Origin: Fidelibacterota bacterium
GTDB taxonomy: Bacteria; Fidelibacterota; Marinisomatia; SCGC-AAA003-L08; JACNLC01
DNA length: 59,766 nucleotides
Direction of reading: 5' to 3'
NCBI GenBank assembly: GCA_013204025.1
Contig: JABMOW010000057.1
Location: 1 to 59,766 of the forward strand
Under the pieces are notes generated by a model. It was not told the DNA's origin. It saw only the letters and a program-made list of their open reading frames with translations, and did not search any database. This document shows positions 42,798 to 51,768 of the stretch, piece by piece; the stretch's first letter is position 1; every line of letters starts with the position of its first letter. The position numbers and the translations under genes are program-made.

Positions 42798-44438
42798 TTA
42801 TAAACCTTCAAGATATGGTCTGATATCCGTCACATCTATTTGTTCTTTGTAAAGGTATTTTTTCGAATAGGTTTTCCAGACACCTGATTCTAAAAAGAGC
42901 TTGACAATATCCGAGTCCAGGTGGTCGCCGGTCATTTTCCGAATGATGCTGAAAGCAAGACTTAATTTCATGGGATCCTTGTAGGGACGATCTTTTGCGG
43001 TAAGGGCTTCAAATACATCACTTAATGCCATCACTCTCGCAGGGATGGACATATCTTCTTTACGCAAACCTTTTGGATATCCGGTTCCGTCCATCTTTTC
43101 ATGATGACCACCGGCAATCTCCGGGACATTTTTCATATATTTGGGGAAAGGTAGTGAAGTCAGCATATCGATAGTCACAACGATATGATTATTAATTTTT
43201 TCCCGCTCTTCTTTATTCAGAGTTCCCTTTCTGATGCAAAGATTATACACTTCTGATTCTGTCAACACAGGATGAGTTTCCCCTTTTGAATCCTCCCAGG
43301 TCATCTCACTAGCTAGAACCACACGTGCCACATCTTCGTCTGTCATGAACTCTCCGCCTACATTTGCCTTTGAAATAAATGCCAGCTCATATTTTATTTG
43401 TTCTATCGTCTTTAGGAATTTCTCATGCAGTTCTTTTTGATTTTCTGGGAATTTTACTACCTGATGTAAATACTCGATTTCCTTTTGCTTGATGAGTAAT
43501 TCGAAGCGTGTTGTGATGGTCACAATTCCATCTCGGATGGTCTGTAATTTGGTTTCCTTATCCAATATGTGGTCAGGAGTAGATAATTTTCCACAGTCGT
43601 GCAACCATGCGGCCACCGTCAGCTCAAACCACTGATGGTCGTCTAGAGAAAAATCTGAGAATGGTTGAGATTTTGATTCACAGGCTGCTCGAGTGATCAT
43701 CTCCGTTAAGTCTGGGACTCTTGAACAATGCCCTGAAGTAAACTTGGATTTTGCATCAATCGCTTGCGCGATCACTTTGACAATCGAATTGAAAAGGTCT
43801 TTATGACTTTGGATTAGGCTTTGATTATCCAACGAAATCGCGGCAAAGGAGGAAAGTGCTTCGATTACTGGTTCAATGTCTTTATGGAAGGGAACCAATT
43901 GACCTACTTTATCCTGTGCATTGATAAGTTGGATTACTCCGATCACATCATCCTCGTGATTTTTAAGCGGTACTGTCAGGAATGATTTTGAGTGGTAATT
44001 CTCACGTTTATCAAAATTTTTTGCACCGGAAAAATCAAAATTTTCAACATTGTACGCGTCTTCGATATTGACAGATTCACCGGTTAGTGCGACATGTGTT
44101 GCAACGCTGTGATGGTTTGGTTCGTTAGTCTCCGGGTCGTACATGGGGAGTCCGGGAAAGTTGATGTCATTACCCGATGTTCCACCCAATGCGTATTTCA
44201 GACTAGAATTTCGGACGATTTCATAATCTAACAACACTATTCCGTCCTTCTCATGGATCAGATATAGTGTCCCACCATCCGCATTGGTAATCGATTGTGC
44301 TTCGATCAAAATAGATTCCATCAACCGGCTGGTGTCTCTCTCAGATGATAAAGAGATACCGATATTGATAATCCTCCAGAACAAATCCCCGGACATCATG
44401 GTGACAGAATCACCATTCTTCGCTAAAGCTGTATTCAT
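42798..44438 (-). CDS. GAF and HD-GYP domain phosphodiesterase
   Basis: A 546-residue protein. The GAF sensor domain spans about residues 20-205 (NADGGTLYLI, SFLTVPLKNHEDDVIGVIQL). The HD-GYP domain has WLHDCGKLSTPDHIL (His280-Asp281), a helix with His418 (NNHIVVTIDML) and the signature HHEKMDGTGYP (445-455), ending with PARVMALSDVFEALTAKDRPY. Such domains hydrolyse cyclic di-GMP and some cyclic dinucleotides. About 105 extra residues (roughly 300-405) are inserted between the HD motif and the His418 helix. Together with the cAMP-type cyclase upstream on the same strand it forms a nucleotide-signalling cluster. It could share a transcript with the DUF3307 and cyclase genes. Confidence 0.92.
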   Translation of the reverse strand: MNTALAKNGDSVTMMSGDLFWRIINIGISLSSERDTSRLMESILIEAQSITNADGGTLYLIHEKDGIVLLDYEIVRNSSLKYALGGTSGNDINFPGLPMYDPETNEPNHHSVATHVALTGESVNIEDAYNVENFDFSGAKNFDKRENYHSKSFLTVPLKNHEDDVIGVIQLINAQDKVGQLVPFHKDIEPVIEALSSFAAISLDNQSLIQSHKDLFNSIVKVIAQAIDAKSKFTSGHCSRVPDLTEMITRAACESKSQPFSDFSLDDHQWFELTVAAWLHDCGKLSTPDHILDKETKLQTIRDGIVTITTRFELLIKQKEIEYLHQVVKFPENQKELHEKFLKTIEQIKYELAFISKANVGGEFMTDEDVARVVLASEMTWEDSKGETHPVLTESEVYNLCIRKGTLNKEEREKINNHIVVTIDMLTSLPFPKYMKNVPEIAGGHHEKMDGTGYPKGLRKEDMSIPARVMALSDVFEALTAKDRPYKDPMKLSLAFSIIRKMTGDHLDSDIVKLFLESGVWKTYSKKYLYKEQIDVTDIRPYLEGL

Positions 44439-44900
44439 TGTCTATGTACTCATTTATTCAGTTTTAATATACCGGTTAGCAGGTTTTTGTTTAAGTCCAT
44501 TATACGTTCAATAAATTTACACAGATAATGGTAAAAAAGTGGGTCTAAAATTCTGGAATGGTTCAGGAAAAGGCTGTCGAGTTAAAGTGTTATTTAGTTT
44601 ACAATTAAAAGATTCTATGAACATACCAACGTGTTTCGAGTGATCAGCGATTATAAATTTGGGGAGGTAAAGAGGAAGTTATCAGGCTCGCCATAGGTCT
44701 TACCTGCTGGTCTCTCTCAAAGATAACCAAAATAAATAATTCCTTGTATAAAAAATAATTCATCCGTAATTAACAACTGCAATTATTACCATATTTTCCA
44801 TTATTGATGATATACTGAATTGACACTATTTTGATAAATTTGATCTACCGCAACAAAGATTATCATATTGGTAAACGTTAGTATTTCAGAAGGAGAAAAA
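44439..44900. other. Divergent intergenic region
   Basis: This 462-nt AT-rich stretch separates the HD-GYP gene (minus) from a secreted-protein gene (plus). No coding frame or structured RNA was recognised. A TTGACA at about 44820 could be a -35 box for the rightward gene, but no good -10 stands at the right distance. Confidence 0.4.
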
Positions 44901-46958
44901 ATGAACAAGTTTTATAACCTTACCATTACATCACTATTTATTACCCTCGTATTGTGTACAAATCCAAAAGTGGAATCTCCGAAACCTGTGCATTATATTG
45001 AACGGGTAGGCTGTATACCGGATAGTTTTGGCGATTGCTGCGAGAGTCCCTTTCAAGTTTGGCAGGATAGTGACAACGATGGCTTAGGCAACCCGGAAAT
45101 TGAAGCATTGGCATGTATCAACTATTCAGGTTGGGTAACTAATAACGGGGATTTGGATGATAATTGTTTCTCGAATAATTTAGACTGCAACGATAATTGT
45201 GATGGGAATTGGCAGTTAGATACTTTTGGGGACTGTTGTTCGGAATTATCTACTTTTTTTCAAGATCTCGATGGAGACGGTTTGGGTAATCCAAATGTAA
45301 CGATTGAGAGTTGTTACTTACATGATGGATGGGCATATGATCCAAACGATCCTGCTGACAACTGCTTTTCAAATATAAAAGATTGTAATGGCGTTTGTGA
45401 TGGTCTCGCTCAATTGGACCTTTGCGGTGTGTGTGATGCAAACTTTGAAAATGATAACGAAACATGCACGGGTTGCATGGATGAAACGGCCATTAATTAT
45501 GATCCGGATGCGATCATTGATGGGGAGAATTGTGTGTATCCAGGTAAACATATATGGCATGTTACAATTGCAGGATCTGATAGTACAGGAACAGGTACGA
45601 TTGATAACCCTTTTGCCACGGTAAACCATACTATCGGAGTGGCTGCAGAACACGATACTATTCTTGTTCATACAGGGGAATTTCATGAGAATATTAATTA
45701 TGATGGTATGAATTTGCTGATCTGTTCCATGTTTTATTTTACCGGAGATACCAGTTTCATATCTCAAACCATTCTCAATGGAGATGCAATAGGGAGTGTT
45801 GTTACATTTGAAAATGGAGAAGATTCAACTGCAATTTTAGCTGGATTTACCATTACAAATGGTTTAGGCGAAATAAATTCCGGTACGTATTACGGGGGAG
45901 GGATCACAGTAATAAATAATTCAAATCCTCTTTTAACGAATTTGGTAATCACGGATAATATTGCATTACGAGGAGGTGGTTTAAAAATACATTATTCATC
46001 TCCAACAATTCAAAATTCGGTCATTTCGTACAATTCAGCTTCCGGTGATTCTTTTAGTCATGGAGGGGGTGTCCATAGCAACCATTCGGATGTCATCATA
46101 AATAATGTTGATATTATTGGTAACACTGCAGGCTATAATAGTGGGGGATTTTATAACAATCATGGGACACCCAATTTAACTGATGTAAGAATCCGGTCAA
46201 ATAGTACCGTAAACGATGGTGGGGGAATTGGTTGTGGTATTTCCAGTGCAAGACTTGAAAATTGTATAATATCAGATAATGTGGCCGGTAATCTTGGTGG
46301 TGGGATTGTGTTCTGGTATGGTGCAGACATGGAGCTGGATCAAGTAATATTTTATAACAATTATGCACAAGGTGGGGGTGCTATTGAGTCCACATCTTCT
46401 GCACCGATCCTCTCTAATGTTACAATTACAAATAACAATTCTGATAATGGGAATGATATCAGTGTGCATAATTCTCCGGATTTAGTGTTTATTAATTCAA
46501 TTATTTGGGATAATATAACGACAAGCTTATTATTGGACGTAAATATAGAATATTGTGATATTTACGGAGTGGGAGGGTATGGTACGAATATTTCTGTGGA
46601 TCCAATGTTTGTTAATCCAACAGAGTTTGATTATTCTTTAAGCATGGAAAGTCCTTGTATTGATGCGGGAATCGATAATTTTGAAAATGATATTATTTCT
46701 TTTCATATGAACTCTGATGATTATTTTGGATTTCGACCCGACCTTGGTGCGTTTGAAACAGAATACTCAAATAATTTAATAGGTGATGTCAATCAAGATA
46801 ATATAATTGATATATTAGACTTAGTTATCATTATCGATTACGTACTTAATGAAATTAATCTTTCTGATTTTGAATTATGGTTATGTGATTTGAATCATGA
46901 TGGAATAGTCGATATCCTCGATATTGTTATTTTGATTGGAATGATCCTCGGGAATTGA
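44901..46958 (+). CDS. Secreted parallel beta-helix protein with C-terminal dockerin-like repeats
   Basis: A 685-residue exported protein; ATG 44901 is chosen for its AAGGAG and because a hydrophobic signal with a Cys (SLFITLVLCTN) follows. Residues about 30-185 are calcium-binding, thrombospondin-type Asp/Asn-rich repeats (DSDNDGLGNPEIEA, DLDGDGLGNPNV), then the cysteine module GCMDETAINYDPDA. From about 190 to 600 comes a right-handed beta-helix (GGGITVINNSNPLLTNLVIT and similar rungs with repeated G-G-G). Two Ca-binding dockerin-type repeats end the protein (GDVNQDNIIDILDLVIIIDY, CDLNHDGIVDILDIVILIG). It may bind or degrade polysaccharide, or be an adhesin; no catalytic residues could be assigned. 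Confidence 0.85.
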   Translation: MNKFYNLTITSLFITLVLCTNPKVESPKPVHYIERVGCIPDSFGDCCESPFQVWQDSDNDGLGNPEIEALACINYSGWVTNNGDLDDNCFSNNLDCNDNCDGNWQLDTFGDCCSELSTFFQDLDGDGLGNPNVTIESCYLHDGWAYDPNDPADNCFSNIKDCNGVCDGLAQLDLCGVCDANFENDNETCTGCMDETAINYDPDAIIDGENCVYPGKHIWHVTIAGSDSTGTGTIDNPFATVNHTIGVAAEHDTILVHTGEFHENINYDGMNLLICSMFYFTGDTSFISQTILNGDAIGSVVTFENGEDSTAILAGFTITNGLGEINSGTYYGGGITVINNSNPLLTNLVITDNIALRGGGLKIHYSSPTIQNSVISYNSASGDSFSHGGGVHSNHSDVIINNVDIIGNTAGYNSGGFYNNHGTPNLTDVRIRSNSTVNDGGGIGCGISSARLENCIISDNVAGNLGGGIVFWYGADMELDQVIFYNNYAQGGGAIESTSSAPILSNVTITNNNSDNGNDISVHNSPDLVFINSIIWDNITTSLLLDVNIEYCDIYGVGGYGTNISVDPMFVNPTEFDYSLSMESPCIDAGIDNFENDIISFHMNSDDYFGFRPDLGAFETEYSNNLIGDVNQDNIIDILDLVIIIDYVLNEINLSDFELWLCDLNHDGIVDILDIVILIGMILGN

Positions 46959-47033
46959 TCCACTATACGGTTTCTATTTTCTATTTCCATGATTTGTTAA
47001 TGACATCAGATATTTCAATTTTGAGTAGACATT

Positions 47034-50000
47034 CTATCCACCTAAAATCACACTAACCGACATCACAATATCCAGAACATCCGTCGTCGCATCTCCATTC
47101 ATATCCGAAACGAAAATTTCAAGACTATCAGGCTCGTGATTTCCCACGATGACATTAACCACGGTAACAATATCCAGTACATCGATCTGTGAATCAAAAT
47201 TCATATCTCCCAATGTGAGAGAAGAGAAATCCACACTCACTGTGAGAACTTGGTCGTCGGGAGTGAATGAGTTGGTGAACTCCGGACCATCTTCGAAAAC
47301 TCCTTCGAATTCAATCCCCCTGGAAGAATCCCAAATGATGACGATTATTTCATTACCCCCAATGAATCCCGGAAGTACACCCACCTCATCACAGTCAAAC
47401 ACCGCACCATATGCCAGTAAGTCAAAGGGGTCGGATTCATACACAGTAGCCCCCACCAAAACGGATCCAAACTCGCCGGGGCAATCTCCGGGACCAATGA
47501 TTCCGTTATAGTCAAAAAGTCCAATCTCATCGCCGATATCCACGCCTTCACCGGCGTTTAGGATGTAAATGGGCATGATTCCCAGACCTGTGTTATCGTT
47601 AAATTCAATGTAGTCTTCTTCGTATCCGTTGAGGATATTTGTGAAGTGTTCTAGGTCTGTTTCCAATATCATATTTACAATCGACAGTACGTCAAGGATG
47701 TTGATCACACCATCCTGATCAATCAGGTTGATGTTGTCACATAAATCAACCGAAGCTGCGGGATTTAAGAGGAATTCTACTATTGAAATCACGTCGGTAA
47801 TGTCAAATTCATTACATGCAATCCAATTAACGTTATTCGAACAAAAATATTCATCCCAATTGTCACCACAATCATCGGTGTAATTGCAGAGAAGATCAGA
47901 AGTGATACACTGCTCATTACCACATTGGTATTCATCAGTGTCACAGTCATTTTCTACAATCAAAGGGTTACCAAACTGATCTGATACAATGAGAGCTGAT
48001 AATTCACCAATTATTCCATCTGCGGTAAACGAGAATAGATAGTCATATCCGGAAGCGGGAATTTCACTTCCGGTTATCGAATAGCCAACAATTGTTGAAT
48101 CAGAAGCGGATAGCACGAATCCATTGTCTTCAATAGGTGCATGCCCCAATAATTCCAAATTTGTAGAACCGCTTATTACAAATTGCCATCCTGAAAATGG
48201 AGCATCTGAATAATAATAAACATTTCCGAATAAATTTGATTCGTCATTGGTTACTTCAATTTCATACCACATTTGAATGACTGGCTCACAATGTTGGTTA
48301 TATAATCCGCCTACATTTGGAATTGAACCATCAAGAAGGTACTCGGGAATAAGGGATAGATCGATTTCATCTCCATCACAGTATAGCATGTTCGCTCCCA
48401 ATGAGACGGAATGCAGATTATCAGTAAGACCAATGAAACTTTCCGGAAGACTGGTTAAGTGATTATGATCAATACCGAGGTTTTGTAATAAGTCGAACTC
48501 TCCAAAATTATCTGGTAAGCTGATTAACTGATTCCAGCCAATCGCTAGTGTTGTAAGGCTTGGGATAAAACAAATAGAGGCGGGTAGTGAGCTTATTTGG
48601 TTAAAATTTAAAGAAATATTAGAGGTAGTGGTCAAATCACCAATTGATTCGGGTACTGAAATTAAATTGTTAAAACTCAAGTCGAGAATTTCAAGTTGCT
48701 GAAATTCACCAATACTATTTGGAAGAGAAGTCAATTCGTTCATGGTAAGGTCAAGCTCCCTTAATGTCTCTATCGAACCAAAACAATCCGGGAGTGTAGC
48801 TAATTCGGTTCCACGAACGTGCATTTCAATTAGGGAATCAAGATTGCAAAATCCATCCGGTAAAGATTCAATTGGCGCTCCGATTATCTCAAGAAAAGAT
48901 AAATTGGCCAGATTTCCAAAACTATCTGGAATTATAGAAAGTTCCGTCTCTCCGATATGAAGTGAATCCAGACTCAATAGTTCTCCAAAGGATTCCGGTA
49001 GAGTCTGCAAGCTGAGGGAGGTCAAACCTAAAGTCGTCAGATTTGTCAAATTACCAAAGGATTCCGGTAATTGAGTAAAGGCACAGTTGTTTAAAAATAA
49101 CTGTCTTAAATTTGAAAGATTTCCAAACTCTTCAGGCAGTTCTGTCAATTCATCTGGATAATAGGAATTTATCGATAAACGTCTCAGTGCTCCCAAATTA
49201 CCAAAAGTGTATGGAATGTAACCGGTGGAAATAGTCATAATCCTTAAGGAATCTAAATTTCCAATAGATTCTGGAAGAGTCCCGGACCAATAAGGGTCAA
49301 ATTCAACAAGCCGGTTGTTCTCCCAAACAGCTTCTTCTAATTCCATAGGATCCATCCCAAGTCCGTTGATATCAATGAAATCCTGAAGGAATTGTAAGTC
49401 CCCGGAGTTCAAATTGCTATAATCACAGCTCCCGTCATTGAATTCTACATTTGGATCCCAATTTTGTGCAATTGGATCGGTACATCCTGCAGGTATAAGT
49501 GGATAACAATCCATAAAATCTCCACAGTCAAGGGTGATTCCTTCTTCGGTCTGAAATTCACAATTAGTTATACAGGTTATCTCCTGATACACTTGGTCGA
49601 ATGAGATCTGAACAATCGGACCGGGTAAAACAATTGGTTGCGGTAGTCCCATACTACTAATGGTACCCTCATTTGAAATTCCAAAAAATTGAAATCCACT
49701 ATTACCGTGCACACCAGTAATATTAATATTGGAAATATTGAATGAAAAATTTGTAATCGTAAATCCATCAAAATTATCAACTAGGATTTCAATCGTTCCA
49801 TCTTGACCATTCTGATTCCCGGTGACGGTTCCAAACGTTAATTGTACTTGATGAAAACAAAAATCAGGCTCAAGACCTGTGTTTCCTCCCACACAACCGC
49901 ATTCATTTATAAACGCGTCACCAAAACAATCGCCATTACAATCTATATCATAGCCACATTCATCGTGGCCTGTATTGCCGCCGCAGCACACCCCACATTC

Positions 50001-50984
50001 CATATATGCAAAACCGAAGCAATCACCATTACAATCATATGCGCCGCCAAAATCGTATTCGGAATTCCAAAAGGAGCATTCAACACCGGTTTCTCCACCA
50101 CAGCAAACGCCACATTCGTCTAAATGATCTTCACTTCCCCAAATTCCTGAACAGTTTCCGTCAAGGCAGTCGTTTTCTGGATTACTATCACAGTCACCAC
50201 ACATATCTTCATAGGCTGTGCCACCACATTCACCATTACAATCAAAATAAAGGCAACTGCCGTCGTCGTTGGTAGCATCTGGGTTAAAATTACATGCCTC
50301 CAAATCGGTGCAACCACTCTCACCACCATTATTCATAATCAGGTTTAACAGCATCACCACATCGGAGATACTGATCAAACCGTTCTCATTCAAATCTGAA
50401 CCGATGCAGACTTGTTCTTCTATACCAAGGATGAAATAAACCAACTGAACCACATATAGAATGTCGAAATTACCTTCGCACTCCGTGAAATCATTGCAAT
50501 ACAATTCATCTGAATTATCCGCACAGTTATTGGATTGATCGCAGGTCAAGTTTTCAGCCAGACATTCACCGGAATTGCAATGAAAATCTGTCGTTGTACA
50601 TCCGTTTGTGCATTCAATCGGCATACCTTCACTGTTAACAACCAAGACACCTGAAATACCATTTTCCATTGGTATGGTGTCGGATGTGAATTGGAACAGT
50701 GTTTCATTCCCTGATGGAAAAAGCTGCATGGTTAGGGAAAATGCGATCATGGCTGAATCATTTGCCAATATAATAAAAGGGATTTCAGGAATGGTCCCAC
50801 CATATTGTGTTATATTTGATGCCCCATTCACAACGAGTTGAAAGCCGGAAAACGAAACGTCACTATCGTAATTCAGAGTATAGAAAGTGGTATAATCGTC
50901 CGTTTCTTCTTCCATCCAGAAGGTGACTTGTGAGAATGCCAAACTTGTGATGGTTATAAACAAAATAATGATAAACTTTTTCAT
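47034..50984 (-). CDS. Secreted multidomain protein: LDL-receptor A modules, leucine-rich repeats, dockerin-like repeats
   Basis: A 1316-residue protein started at ATG 50984 (AGGAGA upstream, signal FIIILFITITSLAFS). In order: a beta-sandwich module (SFSGFQLVVNGASNIT) resembling cohesin-like folds; an LDL-receptor class A module (residues 129-163, six Cys); a dockerin-like pair; cysteine modules with YDCNGDCFGFAYMECGVCCG; a second beta-sandwich; about a dozen 23-residue leucine-rich repeats (48375-49290, LPESFGNLTNLTTLGL); a third beta-sandwich; a second LDL-A module (47841-47945); and a C-terminal dockerin pair (GDMNFDSQIDVLDIVTVVNV). It is probably a surface protein for binding other molecules or cells. 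It ends convergent with the beta-helix gene, 75 nt away. Confidence 0.85.
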   Translation of the reverse strand: MKKFIIILFITITSLAFSQVTFWMEEETDDYTTFYTLNYDSDVSFSGFQLVVNGASNITQYGGTIPEIPFIILANDSAMIAFSLTMQLFPSGNETLFQFTSDTIPMENGISGVLVVNSEGMPIECTNGCTTTDFHCNSGECLAENLTCDQSNNCADNSDELYCNDFTECEGNFDILYVVQLVYFILGIEEQVCIGSDLNENGLISISDVVMLLNLIMNNGGESGCTDLEACNFNPDATNDDGSCLYFDCNGECGGTAYEDMCGDCDSNPENDCLDGNCSGIWGSEDHLDECGVCCGGETGVECSFWNSEYDFGGAYDCNGDCFGFAYMECGVCCGGNTGHDECGYDIDCNGDCFGDAFINECGCVGGNTGLEPDFCFHQVQLTFGTVTGNQNGQDGTIEILVDNFDGFTITNFSFNISNINITGVHGNSGFQFFGISNEGTISSMGLPQPIVLPGPIVQISFDQVYQEITCITNCEFQTEEGITLDCGDFMDCYPLIPAGCTDPIAQNWDPNVEFNDGSCDYSNLNSGDLQFLQDFIDINGLGMDPMELEEAVWENNRLVEFDPYWSGTLPESIGNLDSLRIMTISTGYIPYTFGNLGALRRLSINSYYPDELTELPEEFGNLSNLRQLFLNNCAFTQLPESFGNLTNLTTLGLTSLSLQTLPESFGELLSLDSLHIGETELSIIPDSFGNLANLSFLEIIGAPIESLPDGFCNLDSLIEMHVRGTELATLPDCFGSIETLRELDLTMNELTSLPNSIGEFQQLEILDLSFNNLISVPESIGDLTTTSNISLNFNQISSLPASICFIPSLTTLAIGWNQLISLPDNFGEFDLLQNLGIDHNHLTSLPESFIGLTDNLHSVSLGANMLYCDGDEIDLSLIPEYLLDGSIPNVGGLYNQHCEPVIQMWYEIEVTNDESNLFGNVYYYSDAPFSGWQFVISGSTNLELLGHAPIEDNGFVLSASDSTIVGYSITGSEIPASGYDYLFSFTADGIIGELSALIVSDQFGNPLIVENDCDTDEYQCGNEQCITSDLLCNYTDDCGDNWDEYFCSNNVNWIACNEFDITDVISIVEFLLNPAASVDLCDNINLIDQDGVINILDVLSIVNMILETDLEHFTNILNGYEEDYIEFNDNTGLGIMPIYILNAGEGVDIGDEIGLFDYNGIIGPGDCPGEFGSVLVGATVYESDPFDLLAYGAVFDCDEVGVLPGFIGGNEIIVIIWDSSRGIEFEGVFEDGPEFTNSFTPDDQVLTVSVDFSSLTLGDMNFDSQIDVLDIVTVVNVIVGNHEPDSLEIFVSDMNGDATTDVLDIVMSVSVILGG

Positions 50985-50999
50985 GTTATTTCTCCTTTT

Positions 51000-51136
51000 T
51001 GTCTGAATCACGGACAGGAACGGATTTCAAGATTTCACAGATTAACAATCCGCGTTCTCTGTGTCATCTGTACAATCAGTGATTCTGATTTTTTCATTGT
51101 GTTATCTATGTCATTCAAATAATCTGTGATACTGAC
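51000..51136. repeat. Direct repeat unit R1 next to the GxxExxY gene
   Basis: The unit begins TGTCTGAATCACGGA (51000-51014), contains AATCAGTGATTCTGATTTT (51074-51092), then ATTGTGTTATC and ends near ACTGAC (51136). Its two ends are also roughly inverted (TCTGAATCAC against GTGATTCTGA), so it can fold. A second copy with the same order of words stands on the other side of the gene. Confidence 0.75.
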
Positions 51137-51162
51137 TTATTATCAGGGATTCCGACATTGAT

Positions 51163-51552
51163 TTAAAGCACCAATCTTTTAAACGTCATGCTTTTACTAC
51201 CAAAATTAATGAGGAGACCAACCTCAAGTTTGTACGCTTTCAGATAATTGAGTATTTGTGCAAGATGGACATCTTCCAATTCAATAATGGCTTTGAGTTC
51301 AACCAAAACTTTTTCCTCAACCACAAAATCTGCTCTTCGTTTTCCAATGGGTTCAGGCAGGTCTTTATAAAAGATATCCTGTTCAATTTCACGGGCGAAT
51401 GATAGTCCTTTTTGAGTCATCTCCCATGCCAATGCCCGTTGATAGATCACTTCCTGAAATCCATTGCCTAAAAATGAATGCACATCAAATGAGGAGCCGA
51501 TGATCTTTTCAGTAATATCACTATACTTCAAATCGGGTTTTGTAGAATTCAT
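51163..51552 (-). CDS. GxxExxY protein (PD-(D/E)XK-like nuclease fold)
   Basis: A 129-residue protein with the namesake motif in FLGNGFQEVIY (G-F-Q-E-V-I-Y) and a nuclease-like core RRADFVVEEKVLVELKAI, whose Asp and Glu-x-Lys fit a PD-(D/E)XK active site. It ends with VGLLINFGSKSMTFKRLVL, as usual for the family. Function is unknown. The gene is enclosed by two long direct repeats, so it looks like a cassette. I recall that genes of this family commonly sit among such word-like repeats in unrelated genomes. The ATG at 51552 has weak upstream signals. Confidence 0.88.
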   Translation of the reverse strand: MNSTKPDLKYSDITEKIIGSSFDVHSFLGNGFQEVIYQRALAWEMTQKGLSFAREIEQDIFYKDLPEPIGKRRADFVVEEKVLVELKAIIELEDVHLAQILNYLKAYKLEVGLLINFGSKSMTFKRLVL

Positions 51553-51571
51553 ATTTTACTTTCTTTATTAC

Positions 51572-51768
51572 TTTGTCTGAATCACAGATGATTTGGATTA
51601 AGGGATTTCACGGATTTCTTCTTTATATTTTAATTTCATCCTTGTACTCCGTGTTATCCGCTTAATCAGTGATTCTGACTTTAATTGTGTCATCCTCTCA
51701 AATCACTGACTGCCATCCTTTTCCGTGCCATCAGTGTAATCCTCCAAATCAGTGATCCTGTTTTCTTG
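51572..51768. repeat. Direct repeat unit R2 next to the GxxExxY gene
   Basis: The unit begins TTTGTCTGAATCACAGA (51572-51588), contains AATCAGTGATTCTGACTTT (51664-51682), then ATTGTGTCATC, as in R1. It is followed by further related words up to AAATCAGTGATCCTG (about 51746-51760). The stop codon of the neighbouring TPR gene lies inside one of these words. Confidence 0.75.

Noticed and set aside
44820-44860. TTGACA as a promoter -35 for the beta-helix gene
   Set aside because: No acceptable -10 box at 16-18 nt; kept only as a remark in the intergenic entry.
51000-51768. CRISPR-like array around the GxxExxY gene
   Set aside because: Repeats are few, long, degenerate and enclose a gene; there are no regular spacers and no cas genes.
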